The notes beneath the pieces are model-generated. The model was not told where the DNA came from. It ran no database searches and was given only the letters and a program-made list of their open reading frames with translations. The translations under genes and the position numbers were made by a program. A stretch of 5,459 bases of DNA, taken from NCBI GenBank assembly GCA_015657435.1, contig JADLKH010000001.1:34680-40138 (forward strand). The letters are read 5' to 3'. The DNA is from Synergistales bacterium (GTDB taxonomy: Bacteria; Synergistota; Synergistia; Synergistales; 79-D21). The first letter of the stretch is position 1; the number at the start of each line of letters is the position of its first letter. Positions 1-5,459 of the stretch are shown piece after piece.

Positions 1-108
1 CTGATAACGAACGACAACGTCCACCCTGTCCGCCAGAGCGTCGACAATGCGACCTTTCCCTTCGTCACCCCATTGGGCGCCGATAATGACCTCCGCTTTT
101 CCTTTCAC
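1..108 (-). CDS. purA: Adenylosuccinate synthetase, N-terminal 36 codons (partial, runs off the window)
   Basis: The minus-strand frame from 108 reads [20 protein letters not shown] and continues [16 protein letters not shown] to the window edge. This is the conserved N-terminus of adenylosuccinate synthetase, which joins IMP and aspartate using GTP in the first committed step to AMP in the cytoplasm. The family P-loop-like motif [10 protein letters not shown] is present at residues 10-19. Its aspartate (D15) corresponds to the catalytic acid/base of the family. The residue after GKG is R where K is more common. The start is GTG at 108-106, because no ATG is available in frame nearby and a strong AAGGAGG (118-124) lies nine bases upstream. 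The start overlaps the TGA of the preceding deacetylase gene in a GTGA, which points to coupled translation. Only about the first 8 percent of a typical 430-residue protein is visible. The identification is firm from the motif. Confidence 0.93.
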   Translation of the reverse strand, partial: MKGKAEVIIGAQWGDEGKGRIVDALADRVDVVVRYQ

Positions 109-1025
109 TGCGTCATTCCTCCTTGACTTGAACCTGGAGATCGCCGAATGGCCTCAGGCACAGTCATCCATTTTACATCTTCCGGCTTCGATCCGCTCAA
201 TGTTTTCAGGAATCTCAAAGTCTCAGGCCGCGCATGCCCGATCACCACAACCGAACCTTGCTTCCTGGCAATCGAGAAAGCCCTTTCAAGGGCTCTTCTC
301 ATGGCGTTTGCGTCCGCTTCATGGTCAAGAAAAACCTCGTTTTTCAGGGTGGGGATATTCATTTGAGAGGCCATCCTGAAGGCAACGCTTTTCCCGCTTG
401 TCCGGCTGTCGACGAAAATCAAACCCTGCGCCCTGATTTCTCCGAGAACGGCTTCCATGACTCTGGGCGTGGAGGTCGCCCTCGAACCCCTGTGGTTGTT
501 CACGCCAATGACCCCCGGCAGGGACATCACCGCCCGTTTGACGAAACTTCTGATCGACGCTTCATCCATCTCGAGGTTGATCTGGTATTTCAGGCCCGGC
601 CGATCCACTTCCGCTTCCATTGGAAGGTGGAGCATCACCGGGATTCCGCGCTCCTTCGCCAGCTTCAGGGAGGAAAGGCTGTGCGACTGGTAGGGGATGA
701 TGCTCCAGGTCAACGGAATCCTCATTTCCGCGAGCTCTCGTGCTGCGGAAAGTGAAAAACCGATGTCGTCAATGATGAGAACGAGGCTCGGTCGGCGGTC
801 AGGCTCCACTTCCTTCTGAGGGTTCTCGCGAGTGGGCTGGCCATTCCTTTCGCCCGGGACCTGGCTTTCCGCCCCCGATTCGACTGCCTGCATCCGGATC
901 TGTTCGCTTCTTTCCTTCCTCATATTCGCCGCGGCGATCAGGACAAGCCCCGTCACGAGCAGAAGGCAAAAAAGACCCCACAGGGACGTGCCCCTGTTGT
1001 TCTTCACGTGCCTTGCAATGGGCAT
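105..1025 (-). CDS. Divergent polysaccharide deacetylase family protein (YibQ-like, DUF610), membrane-anchored
   Basis: This 306-residue protein (numbered from the ATG at 1025) has a short basic N-terminus and one hydrophobic segment at about residues 16-33. A charged, poorly conserved linker runs to about residue 78. The rest is a complete divergent polysaccharide deacetylase domain (Pfam Divergent_DAC_poly type, NodB-like fold). Family motifs in order are IIDDIG (84-89, putative metal-binding aspartates), HLPM (133-136), NNHRGS (176-181), DSRT (206-209), FLD (232-234) and IGHARPETL (262-270). The usual NNHMGS has R in place of M. The hydrophobic segment suggests an export signal or anchor with a periplasmic domain. 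The biochemical activity of this family is not established, so deacetylation of an envelope glycan is an inference. An upstream in-frame ATG at 1049 would add eight residues but lacks a ribosome site, whereas 1025 has GAGAGG six bases ahead. The gene lies just after ctpA and overlaps purA by four bases. Confidence 0.9.
   Translation of the reverse strand: MPIARHVKNNRGTSLWGLFCLLLVTGLVLIAAANMRKERSEQIRMQAVESGAESQVPGERNGQPTRENPQKEVEPDRRPSLVLIIDDIGFSLSAARELAEMRIPLTWSIIPYQSHSLSSLKLAKERGIPVMLHLPMEAEVDRPGLKYQINLEMDEASIRSFVKRAVMSLPGVIGVNNHRGSRATSTPRVMEAVLGEIRAQGLIFVDSRTSGKSVAFRMASQMNIPTLKNEVFLDHEADANAMRRALERAFSIARKQGSVVVIGHARPETLRFLKTLSGSKPEDVKWMTVPEAIRRSPGSSQGGMTQ
118..124 (-). promoter_or_regulatory. 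Shine-Dalgarno of purA inside the deacetylase gene
   Basis: The minus strand reads AAGGAGG, an essentially perfect complement of the 16S rRNA 3' end, nine bases before the purA GTG start. It lies within the last codons of the yibQ-like gene, where it encodes the Q-G-G of the C-terminus. It decides the GTG start and supports translational coupling at the GTGA overlap. Confidence 0.85.
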
Positions 1026-1031
1026 TTCAAG

Positions 1032-1037
1032 CCTCTC
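1032..1037 (-). promoter_or_regulatory. Shine-Dalgarno deciding the deacetylase start at 1025
   Basis: The minus strand reads GAGAGG, six bases before the ATG at 1025. The alternative ATG at 1049 has no purine-rich site at a suitable distance. This favours the shorter 306-residue product over a 314-residue one. Confidence 0.6.
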
Positions 1038-1058
1038 TTCCGCAGGCATCCAGCCGTT

Positions 1059-2249
1059 TCAGCCTTGTTTCCCCATATGTTTTTTAAGGTCTTCGATCGC
1101 CTTCTGGAGCTGGACATCCTTCCTGCGGTCCTTGTTCGGCTCGCCTTCGACCGTAAGGTCCGGTTTCAACCCCACATGGTCGATGACAAGCCCTGAGGGT
1201 GTGTAGTAACGGGCGATCGTGATGAAAACCGCCGAGCCATCGGACAGGTGGAACAGGGTCTGCACCGATCCCTTACCAAACGTCTTCCTGCCGACGATTC
1301 TTGCCCTTTTCAGGTCTTTCAGGGCGCCAGACACGATCTCGGAAGCACTCGCGCTTCCTTCGTTGACCAGCACAACCATCGGCAGGCGGGTCTGCGTGCC
1401 CTTGGTCGCGTAGATCACCTCATTGGCCCTGTCGAAACGTCCTTTCATCCCTACAATAATCCCTTCGTCCACAAACATGTCGACGATTTCGGTCGCGGCG
1501 TTCAGCAAGCCACCAGGGTTGTTCCGCAAGTCGAGGACAATCCCCTTCGCCTTCATTCCGTTGGCTTGAGCCAGGGCTTTCCTCATTTCTTCCGCGGTCT
1601 TTTCGTTGAAGAAGCTAAGCCTCAGGTAGACAAAGCCGTTACCCAGCTTTTCCAGCTTAACCGTCTTCAAGGCAATATTTTCCCTCTTCAGATCGAACTT
1701 CAGAAGGCGATCTTCCTTCTCCCTGCGGACCCAGATCGTCACACGGCTTCCGGCAGGACCTCGGAGCGTTTTCACCACCCGGTCCTGATCCCATCCCAGG
1801 ATGACTTCCTCACCGATCTTGACGATCTCATCGTTCGGCTTCAGGCCGGCTCTCTCTGCAGGCGTCCCCTCGATCGGGCTGACCACGAGGGTTCGTCCGT
1901 CCTTCTGTGCGATGTAAATTCCAAGCCCGCCGTATTCTCCCTGGACTTCAATCTCCTCTTCCTTCAGTTGAGCAGGGTCGAGAAAACGGGTGTAGGGGTC
2001 TCCCCATGCCTGTAGAATTCCCCTTACGGCGCCGTAAAGAAGTTTCTTCTCGTCCACCGGCTTGTCCCCGTCGACATGATACGTCTCGAGAAGAGACCGT
2101 GTTTGCTTCATCAGCCAGAGAGCCTGGGCGCTGAAAGGCACCACGCTCGAAAGATCGGTTCCGCTTTCTGCTTTTGCCGTGACCCATATCCCCATGAGGA
2201 CGGACCCGATCAATATCCCGGCGATCAAATCTCTCGTTCGTTTCCACAT
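1059..2249 (-). CDS. ctpA: Carboxyl-terminal processing protease, S41 family (CtpA-like)
   Basis: This 396-residue protein is a serine protease of family S41A that would act in the periplasm and cleave proteins near their C-termini. Residues 1-27 look like a signal peptide: basic start, hydrophobic stretch about 8-23, and an AKA cleavage site before E28. A PDZ domain covers about 100-180, with GGLGIYI at 108-114 as its ligand-binding loop. The peptidase core follows, with DLRNNPGG at 240-247 and GSASASEI at 298-305. By alignment in memory with CtpB-type enzymes, the catalytic set is S301, K326 (in TFGKGS) and Q330. The spacing of 25 and 4 matches that family, so the enzyme should be active. 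The length is normal for CtpA. The ATG at 2249 is the only plausible start, because a TGA stop lies 18 bases upstream in frame. The ribosome site (GAGGG at 2262-2266) is weak and rather distant. Its position between an M23 protein gene and a yibQ-like gene matches the known envC-ctpA-yibQ order of Pseudomonas. Confidence 0.95.
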   Translation of the reverse strand: MWKRTRDLIAGILIGSVLMGIWVTAKAESGTDLSSVVPFSAQALWLMKQTRSLLETYHVDGDKPVDEKKLLYGAVRGILQAWGDPYTRFLDPAQLKEEEIEVQGEYGGLGIYIAQKDGRTLVVSPIEGTPAERAGLKPNDEIVKIGEEVILGWDQDRVVKTLRGPAGSRVTIWVRREKEDRLLKFDLKRENIALKTVKLEKLGNGFVYLRLSFFNEKTAEEMRKALAQANGMKAKGIVLDLRNNPGGLLNAATEIVDMFVDEGIIVGMKGRFDRANEVIYATKGTQTRLPMVVLVNEGSASASEIVSGALKDLKRARIVGRKTFGKGSVQTLFHLSDGSAVFITIARYYTPSGLVIDHVGLKPDLTVEGEPNKDRRKDVQLQKAIEDLKKHMGKQG

Positions 2250-2277
2250 TTTCGGATCACACCCTCATCAAATCGCT

Positions 2278-3468
2278 TTATCGGGCACGCAGGTAATCCC
2301 TTGGATTCCTCGCATCGCCGTTGATCCTCACTTCGAAGTGGAGGTGGCTTCCCGTCGAAATGCCCGTGCTCCCCACTCCGCCGATGGCCTGTCCCGCAGA
2401 AACGGATTGCCCTTCCCTGACGTCCATTCGGGATAGGTGCGCGTAGACCGTGGTCAAGTTTCCGCCATGGTCGATGATGATCACCTGTCCGTAGCCTCTC
2501 AGCCAACCTGCGAATAACACTTCGCCCGCCGCCACGGAGATGACCGGCGTTCCGATCGAGGCGGCGATGTCGATCCCCGTATGTTTGATTCGTGTGTTGA
2601 ATTGCGGGTGCTGTCGCATCCCGAACTCGCTGTTCACGGTCCCGGAAGTGGGCCAGGGAAGGGCTCCGCCCCTGTAGGACGGGGTTATTCTTCCCGGTTT
2701 TCTCTGCGCCATTTTTCTTTTCTGTTCGATCAGGCTCCTGACCTTGTTTTCCAGTTCCCGCTGTGCTCGCAAAAGCTCCTGAACCGCCGATGCGTGAAGC
2801 TGCTTTTCCCTTTTCACCTGGCTGAGGAAACGGTTGTTTTCGTCCACGGCTTTTCGGTGCTCATTCCGTTCCCCCTCAAGTTGCTTTTTCTGCTCCGCAA
2901 GACGTTGCGTCTGAACTCCAAGATCCCGGCGAGATTGATCCAACCGGCGGATTCGATCCATGTATTCCCCGTAGATTTCCCTATCCTGGTCCGCTATTCT
3001 CGATAAAAGGTAGGAGCTCACGATCGCTTCGTTGATCGTGCTCGATGAAAAGAACAGGTTCAGTTCCGCTACTCCGCCGTAGCGGTAGATCGCATTCAGT
3101 CTGGCCGACAGTGCCTCTTTGAGTTCACGGATTTGGCCTTCCGTGTAGGCGATTTCCTTGGTCAGCTCCCCAATGCGGATTTCAACCCGTTTTTGCTTCA
3201 GCTGCATGATGTTGATCCGCTGGCCGGTCAAGGCTACCTTTTCACTATAGGCCTGAAGCTTCGAGAGGACGCTTTTTTCCTTGACCTTCGCCTCATCGAG
3301 TTTTTTCCTGTGCAGGGTCACCTGACCCTGCAGTTCGGCAAGCCGTGATTCCTCCTTCTGGAGTTGCTGCTCGATTTCCGAGCCTGTCGGTGCCGCAAGG
3401 CAGCTTCCCGCGACCCCGAAGAGCACTCCGGCAAGAAGAAGCATCACGCGAACAAAGCGGCTGTTCAT
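2278..3468 (-). CDS. envC: EnvC-like murein hydrolase activator / M23 (LytM) metallopeptidase with N-terminal coiled coil
   Basis: This 396-residue exported protein has a signal peptide at about 1-26 (basic start, leucine-rich core, cleavage near CLAA). A long coiled coil occupies roughly 31-120 and 160-255, broken by the segment RYGGVAELNLFFSSST (129-144), a hallmark of EnvC/PcsB-type proteins. The C-terminal M23/LytM domain covers about 270-396. All residues of the zinc site and catalytic centre appear present: H296 and D300 in HTGID, H344 in YAHLS, and H375 and H377 in HLHFE. E. coli EnvC lacks these and only activates amidases, so this protein may be an active endopeptidase, an activator, or both. 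It lies 16 bases after ftsX, the expected membrane partner that recruits such coiled coils at the septum. The ATG at 3468 follows GGGAGGGG at good spacing. The family and architecture are clear. The gene symbol is given by analogy, since activity may differ from that of E. coli EnvC. Confidence 0.9.
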   Translation of the reverse strand: MNSRFVRVMLLLAGVLFGVAGSCLAAPTGSEIEQQLQKEESRLAELQGQVTLHRKKLDEAKVKEKSVLSKLQAYSEKVALTGQRINIMQLKQKRVEIRIGELTKEIAYTEGQIRELKEALSARLNAIYRYGGVAELNLFFSSSTINEAIVSSYLLSRIADQDREIYGEYMDRIRRLDQSRRDLGVQTQRLAEQKKQLEGERNEHRKAVDENNRFLSQVKREKQLHASAVQELLRAQRELENKVRSLIEQKRKMAQRKPGRITPSYRGGALPWPTSGTVNSEFGMRQHPQFNTRIKHTGIDIAASIGTPVISVAAGEVLFAGWLRGYGQVIIIDHGGNLTTVYAHLSRMDVREGQSVSAGQAIGGVGSTGISTGSHLHFEVRINGDARNPRDYLRAR

Positions 3469-3475
3469 GGAAACG

Positions 3476-3483
3476 CCCCTCCC
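3476..3483 (-). promoter_or_regulatory. Shine-Dalgarno of the envC-like gene in the ftsX-envC gap
   Basis: The minus strand reads GGGAGGGG, seven bases before the ATG at 3468. It fills most of the 16-base gap after the ftsX stop, leaving no room for a promoter or terminator between the two genes. This supports co-transcription of ftsX and the M23 gene. Confidence 0.75.
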
Positions 3484-3484
3484 G

Positions 3485-4369
3485 TCATGACGGCTTCATC
3501 GCCTCGGCGATATGGCGCTCAACCGCCAGCCAGCTGCAAAGCCAACTCAGGGCAATTCCTCCCCCCACCAGGACAACGGCCAGTTTCAGGAAAAGGTCCG
3601 GCGTGTCGAGCAACTGGATAAACGGCAAGGTGTGCTGAACGGAGGTTACGAAGGACTTGTAAAGTATTCCGAGCACCAAAGAAGCTGCCAGGGTTCCGGT
3701 GAAGCCCCAGAACACTCCGAGAAGCACGAAGGGAAGTGCGACGAATCCAGGCATCGCCCCGACAAGAAGCATAACTTCGATTTCCTGCTTCCTTGAGTAG
3801 ATGGCGACCCGGATTGTGTTGTACAGCACCAGGGCGCCCGCAAGCCCAGCAAAAACCAGGAGGAAAAGAGAAAAAACCTCCGCGAACCGGGATAGGCGCG
3901 CCAGTTTTTCGGCAACCTTGCCCGCGTAAACGACATCCTCAACATCCGGCATCGAGACGAGTTCGCGTGCCACACCGGAAACGCTCGAAGCCTTGTCCAC
4001 CCTCACTTCAACGCTTGCGGGCAATGGATTTTCACCTAACAGGGTCACCGCGGCGCTCTGGTTTCCAAGCCTCGCCTTAAGGAGCTCCAGAGCCTCTTCC
4101 GAAGAGATTGCCCGCACACCCTTCACATGAGGCAGAGCAAGGGCTTTCTTCTTCACCGCATCCAGATTCCCCTTGGGCTGAATATAGGCCTGGATCACGA
4201 GTTCTCCCTCCACGACGGAAATGACGTGCCTCGTGTTGAGGGCGAGCAGGAAACTGCTTCCCACAAAAAAGAAAACAACCAGGACGGTCAGGAATGTCAG
4301 GCCGCTGACCCCGGGGCTGCGACGAATCAGGCGAAGGGTGTCCCTCAGGGCAAACCTAAAGCTCCTCAT
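3485..4369 (-). CDS. ftsX: Cell division ABC transporter permease FtsX
   Basis: The product is 294 residues from the ATG at 4369, or 295 from a TTG at 4372 (numbering here uses 295). It is the membrane subunit of the FtsEX complex, which does not transport a substrate but passes ATP-driven conformational change to periplasmic peptidoglycan hydrolases at the septum. Four hydrophobic segments are visible at about 23-45, 165-187, 211-236 and 260-283. The large loop between the first two (about 46-164) is the periplasmic domain and contains the family motif NPLPASVEV (115-123). The cytoplasmic stretch SRKQEIEVMLLVGA (193-206) before the third helix is also characteristic of FtsX. The N-terminal cytoplasmic part is short, unlike the extended one of E. 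coli FtsX (about 350 residues). The gene overlaps the end of ftsE by 14 bases (17 with TTG) and no strong ribosome site is visible, so translation is probably coupled to ftsE. The M23 coiled-coil protein encoded next is its likely periplasmic partner. Confidence 0.95.
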   Translation of the reverse strand: MRSFRFALRDTLRLIRRSPGVSGLTFLTVLVVFFFVGSSFLLALNTRHVISVVEGELVIQAYIQPKGNLDAVKKKALALPHVKGVRAISSEEALELLKARLGNQSAAVTLLGENPLPASVEVRVDKASSVSGVARELVSMPDVEDVVYAGKVAEKLARLSRFAEVFSLFLLVFAGLAGALVLYNTIRVAIYSRKQEIEVMLLVGAMPGFVALPFVLLGVFWGFTGTLAASLVLGILYKSFVTSVQHTLPFIQLLDTPDLFLKLAVVLVGGGIALSWLCSWLAVERHIAEAMKPS

Positions 4370-5051
4370 CAACTTCGTACCTGCCCCTTTCCTGGTCTCG
4401 GACTATCCGCCCCATCTTCAGTTCGACGACTCTTTGCCGGTAGGCATCCACAAGGTAGCGGTTGTGTGTCGCCATGAGGAGGGTCGTTCCCGAGGCGTTT
4501 ATGGACAGCAACAACTGCATGATTTCGCCCGCTGTCTGAGGGTCAAGGTTGCCGGTCGGCTCGTCGCACAGCAGGAGAAGAGGATCGTTCGCGATCGAAC
4601 GTGCGATGGAGACTCGCTGCTGCTCCCCGCCGGAGAGCTCTTTGGGGAAGAGGAACCGCCTTCTCCACATCCCGACGCAGTCAAGGACCTCCCCGGCCCG
4701 ATCAAGAGCCTCCTTTCGGGAGGCTCCGACAGCTTCGAGAACGAACGCGACATTCTCAAGCGCAGAACGATCCTCCAGAAGACGGTAATCCTGGAAAACC
4801 ATCCCAACCGCCCTACGGTAATGGCATACGCGATTCCGCCGCAATTTACGCAGATTGTACTCTCCGACAAGAGCTTGGCCCCTCGTGGGGAGGAGTTCCC
4901 GGTTGAGTATCCTCAGCAGGGTTGTTTTTCCCGAACCGGTAGGCCCCACGAGATAAACGAAATCCCCTTTGGGAATGTTCAGGAAAACATCCTCCAGTGC
5001 GGTGATGTCCTCACCAAAAGTCTTCGTGACCCCAGCCAAGCGAATTTCCAA
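4356..5051 (-). CDS. ftsE: Cell division ATP-binding protein FtsE
   Basis: This 231-residue cytoplasmic ABC ATPase drives FtsX. All nucleotide-binding motifs are intact: Walker [10 protein letters not shown] (36-44), Q-loop FQDYRLL (86-92, characteristic of FtsE), signature LSGGEQQR (139-146), Walker B LLLLCDEP (158-165, with C where A is usual), D-loop GNLD (167-170) and H-loop H196. Length matches the family (about 220-230). The start is TTG at 5051-5049. It gives a normal FtsE N-terminus ([13 protein letters not shown]), no ATG is available nearby, and AGGAGG sits seven bases upstream. The start lies one base after the transketolase stop, and the 3' end overlaps ftsX, so the three genes should be translated from one message. 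LolD- or MacB-type ATPases share similar motifs, but the adjacent ftsX and the FQDYRLL motif make FtsE the clear choice. Confidence 0.96.
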   Translation of the reverse strand: MEIRLAGVTKTFGEDITALEDVFLNIPKGDFVYLVGPTGSGKTTLLRILNRELLPTRGQALVGEYNLRKLRRNRVCHYRRAVGMVFQDYRLLEDRSALENVAFVLEAVGASRKEALDRAGEVLDCVGMWRRRFLFPKELSGGEQQRVSIARSIANDPLLLLCDEPTGNLDPQTAGEIMQLLLSINASGTTLLMATHNRYLVDAYRQRVVELKMGRIVRDQERGRYEVDEEL

Positions 5052-5052
5052 G

Positions 5053-5459
5053 CTATCGCCTCCTCATCGTCCAGGCCTGCGATGCGGCGCTCAGGACTTC
5101 CTTGAAGGACAGACCATAATACTCCAGAAGCTCTTCTGCTCCCCCGCTTTGGCCAAACCGGTCCTGGACCGAGACGAACTTGATCGGAACGGGAGACGAC
5201 TGGCAGAGCAGTTCTGCAACGGCCCCGCCGAGACCGCCCGAAACGTTGTGTTCCTCCGCAACGACGCAGCATCCCGTTCTTCTGACGGAGGCCGTAATGG
5301 CCTGGGCAGGGAGCGGCTTGACGGAATAACAGTCGATCACTTCGGCCTCGATGCCTTGTTGCGAGAGGATGTTCGAGGCCTTCAGGGCTTCGTGGACCAT
5401 CGTACCACAGGCACAAAGGGTAACCCCATCCCCCTCCCTAAGGATGGGAGCTCCTCCGG
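5053..5459 (-). CDS. Transketolase, C-terminal part (probably split-type C-terminal subunit; 5' end outside window)
   Basis: The 134 visible residues, from GGAPILREGDGVTLCACGTM at the window edge to the TAG at 5055-5053, form the transketolase C-terminal domain. This domain packs against the pyrimidine-binding domain in enzymes that move two-carbon ketol units between sugar phosphates. Recognisable family features are the strand REGDGVTLCACGTMVHEALKA, the YSVKPLP turn, the VVAEEHNVSGGLGGAVAE loop and the C-terminal QDRFGQSGGAEELLEYYGLS segment. The last of these, an FG-SG-x-EEL-x-x-YGL pattern, resembles C-terminal subunits of split transketolases more than full-length TktA or 1-deoxyxylulose-5-phosphate synthase. 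The visible part cannot show whether the gene encodes a split subunit (about 310 residues) or the end of a full-length enzyme. The KPLP turn has P where KPLD is common. The ORF is open to the edge with no stop. Its stop is one base from the ftsE start. Confidence 0.88.
   Translation of the reverse strand, partial: GGAPILREGDGVTLCACGTMVHEALKASNILSQQGIEAEVIDCYSVKPLPAQAITASVRRTGCCVVAEEHNVSGGLGGAVAELLCQSSPVPIKFVSVQDRFGQSGGAEELLEYYGLSFKEVLSAASQAWTMRRR
5059..5064 (-). promoter_or_regulatory. Shine-Dalgarno of ftsE, encoded in the last codons of the transketolase gene
   Basis: The minus strand reads AGGAGG, followed by seven bases and the TTG start of ftsE. The same bases encode two arginines of the terminal RRR of the transketolase subunit. 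A strong site of this kind explains how a TTG start can be used efficiently and implies coupling with the upstream gene. Confidence 0.85.

Larger units (their letters stand above)
105..5055 (-). other. Probable single polycistronic transcription unit: tkt-ftsE-ftsX-envC-ctpA-yibQ-purA
   Basis: Seven consecutive genes share the minus strand. Junctions are 1 base, a 14-17 base overlap, 16, 28, 33 (9 with the alternative yibQ start) and a 4-base overlap. No GC-rich hairpin followed by a T run and no recognisable -35/-10 pair is seen in any gap on this strand. Co-transcription is inferred from spacing. Promoter and terminator would lie outside the window, and internal promoters inside coding sequence cannot be excluded. 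Confidence 0.65.

Noticed and set aside
234..755. A 173-codon plus-strand open frame opposite the deacetylase gene
   Set aside because: It is rich in H, R and P, without motifs, and fully antisense to a motif-complete gene.
1248..2015. A 255-codon open frame on the plus strand opposite ctpA
   Set aside because: It is antisense to a complete S41 protease with intact motifs, has no recognisable domain, and is best explained as a shadow frame.
2250..2277. The 28-base gap between the envC-like gene and ctpA as a promoter or terminator site
   Set aside because: No hairpin with T run and no -35/-10 pair is visible, and part of the gap serves as a weak ribosome site.
3390..3468. Possible lipoprotein signal in the EnvC-like protein (VAGSC, residues 19-23)
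   Set aside because: The residues before the cysteine do not match a good lipobox (S at -1, G at -2, A at -3, V at -4), and a normal signal-peptidase I site follows at CLAA. A lipoprotein is less likely than a soluble periplasmic protein.
4587..4600. Near-palindrome GTTCG-CGAT-CGAAC
   Set aside because: It is short, lies inside conserved ftsE coding sequence near Walker B, and has no T run or partner copy, so it is neither a supported terminator nor an operator.
4221..5105. A 294-codon open frame on the plus strand opposite ftsX/ftsE
   Set aside because: It lies antisense to two clearly conserved genes, its translation is rich in R, P and S without any family motif, and no ribosome site supports it. 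Long shadow frames are expected opposite GC-rich coding DNA.
5053..5459. 1-deoxyxylulose-5-phosphate synthase or a 2-oxoacid dehydrogenase beta subunit instead of transketolase
   Set aside because: These share the C-terminal fold, but the DRFGQSG and EELLEYYGL segment fits transketolase C-terminal subunits better. The missing upstream part would settle it.

Overview
All seven genes in this window lie on the minus strand, so the operon reads from high to low coordinates. They are packed almost without gaps. The gene content is chromosomal core: a transketolase C-terminal part (5' end outside the window), ftsE, ftsX, an EnvC-like M23 protein, a CtpA-type S41 protease, a YibQ-type divergent polysaccharide deacetylase, and the first 36 codons of purA (3' end outside the window). 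There are no RNA genes, mobile elements, CRISPR arrays or long repeats. The organism looks like a Gram-negative bacterium of moderately high GC content. The order ftsE-ftsX-envC-ctpA-yibQ fits a deltaproteobacterium (Desulfobacterota or a relative), but that placement is an inference from gene order and protein style, not proven by the sequence.

Layout in transcription order: transketolase (5459 to 5053), one base, ftsE (5051 to 4356, TTG start), overlapping ftsX (start at 4369 or 4372, to 3485), 16 bases, envC-like (3468 to 2278), 28 bases, ctpA (2249 to 1059), then yibQ-like (start most likely 1025, possibly 1049, to 105), which overlaps the GTG start of purA (108 to beyond 1) by 4 bases. 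The largest gap between neighbours is 33 bases, and no internal terminator or promoter is visible. Several starts carry good Shine-Dalgarno sequences placed inside the preceding gene, so translational coupling is likely. The simplest reading is one polycistronic unit that is cut by both window edges.

The five central genes form a cell-envelope module. FtsE (ATPase) and FtsX (four-helix membrane protein with a large periplasmic loop) form a type VII, mechanotransmission-type ABC complex of the division site. In well-studied species this complex controls a coiled-coil M23 protein in the periplasm, and such a protein is encoded directly downstream. Here the M23 domain keeps all the zinc-binding and catalytic residues that E. 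coli EnvC has lost, so it may be an active peptidoglycan endopeptidase under FtsEX control. CtpA-type proteases are known to remove peptidoglycan hydrolases in some Gram-negatives, and YibQ-type proteins accompany envC in Enterobacteria and Pseudomonas. The flanking metabolic genes (pentose phosphate and purine synthesis) have no evident functional link beyond co-transcription.
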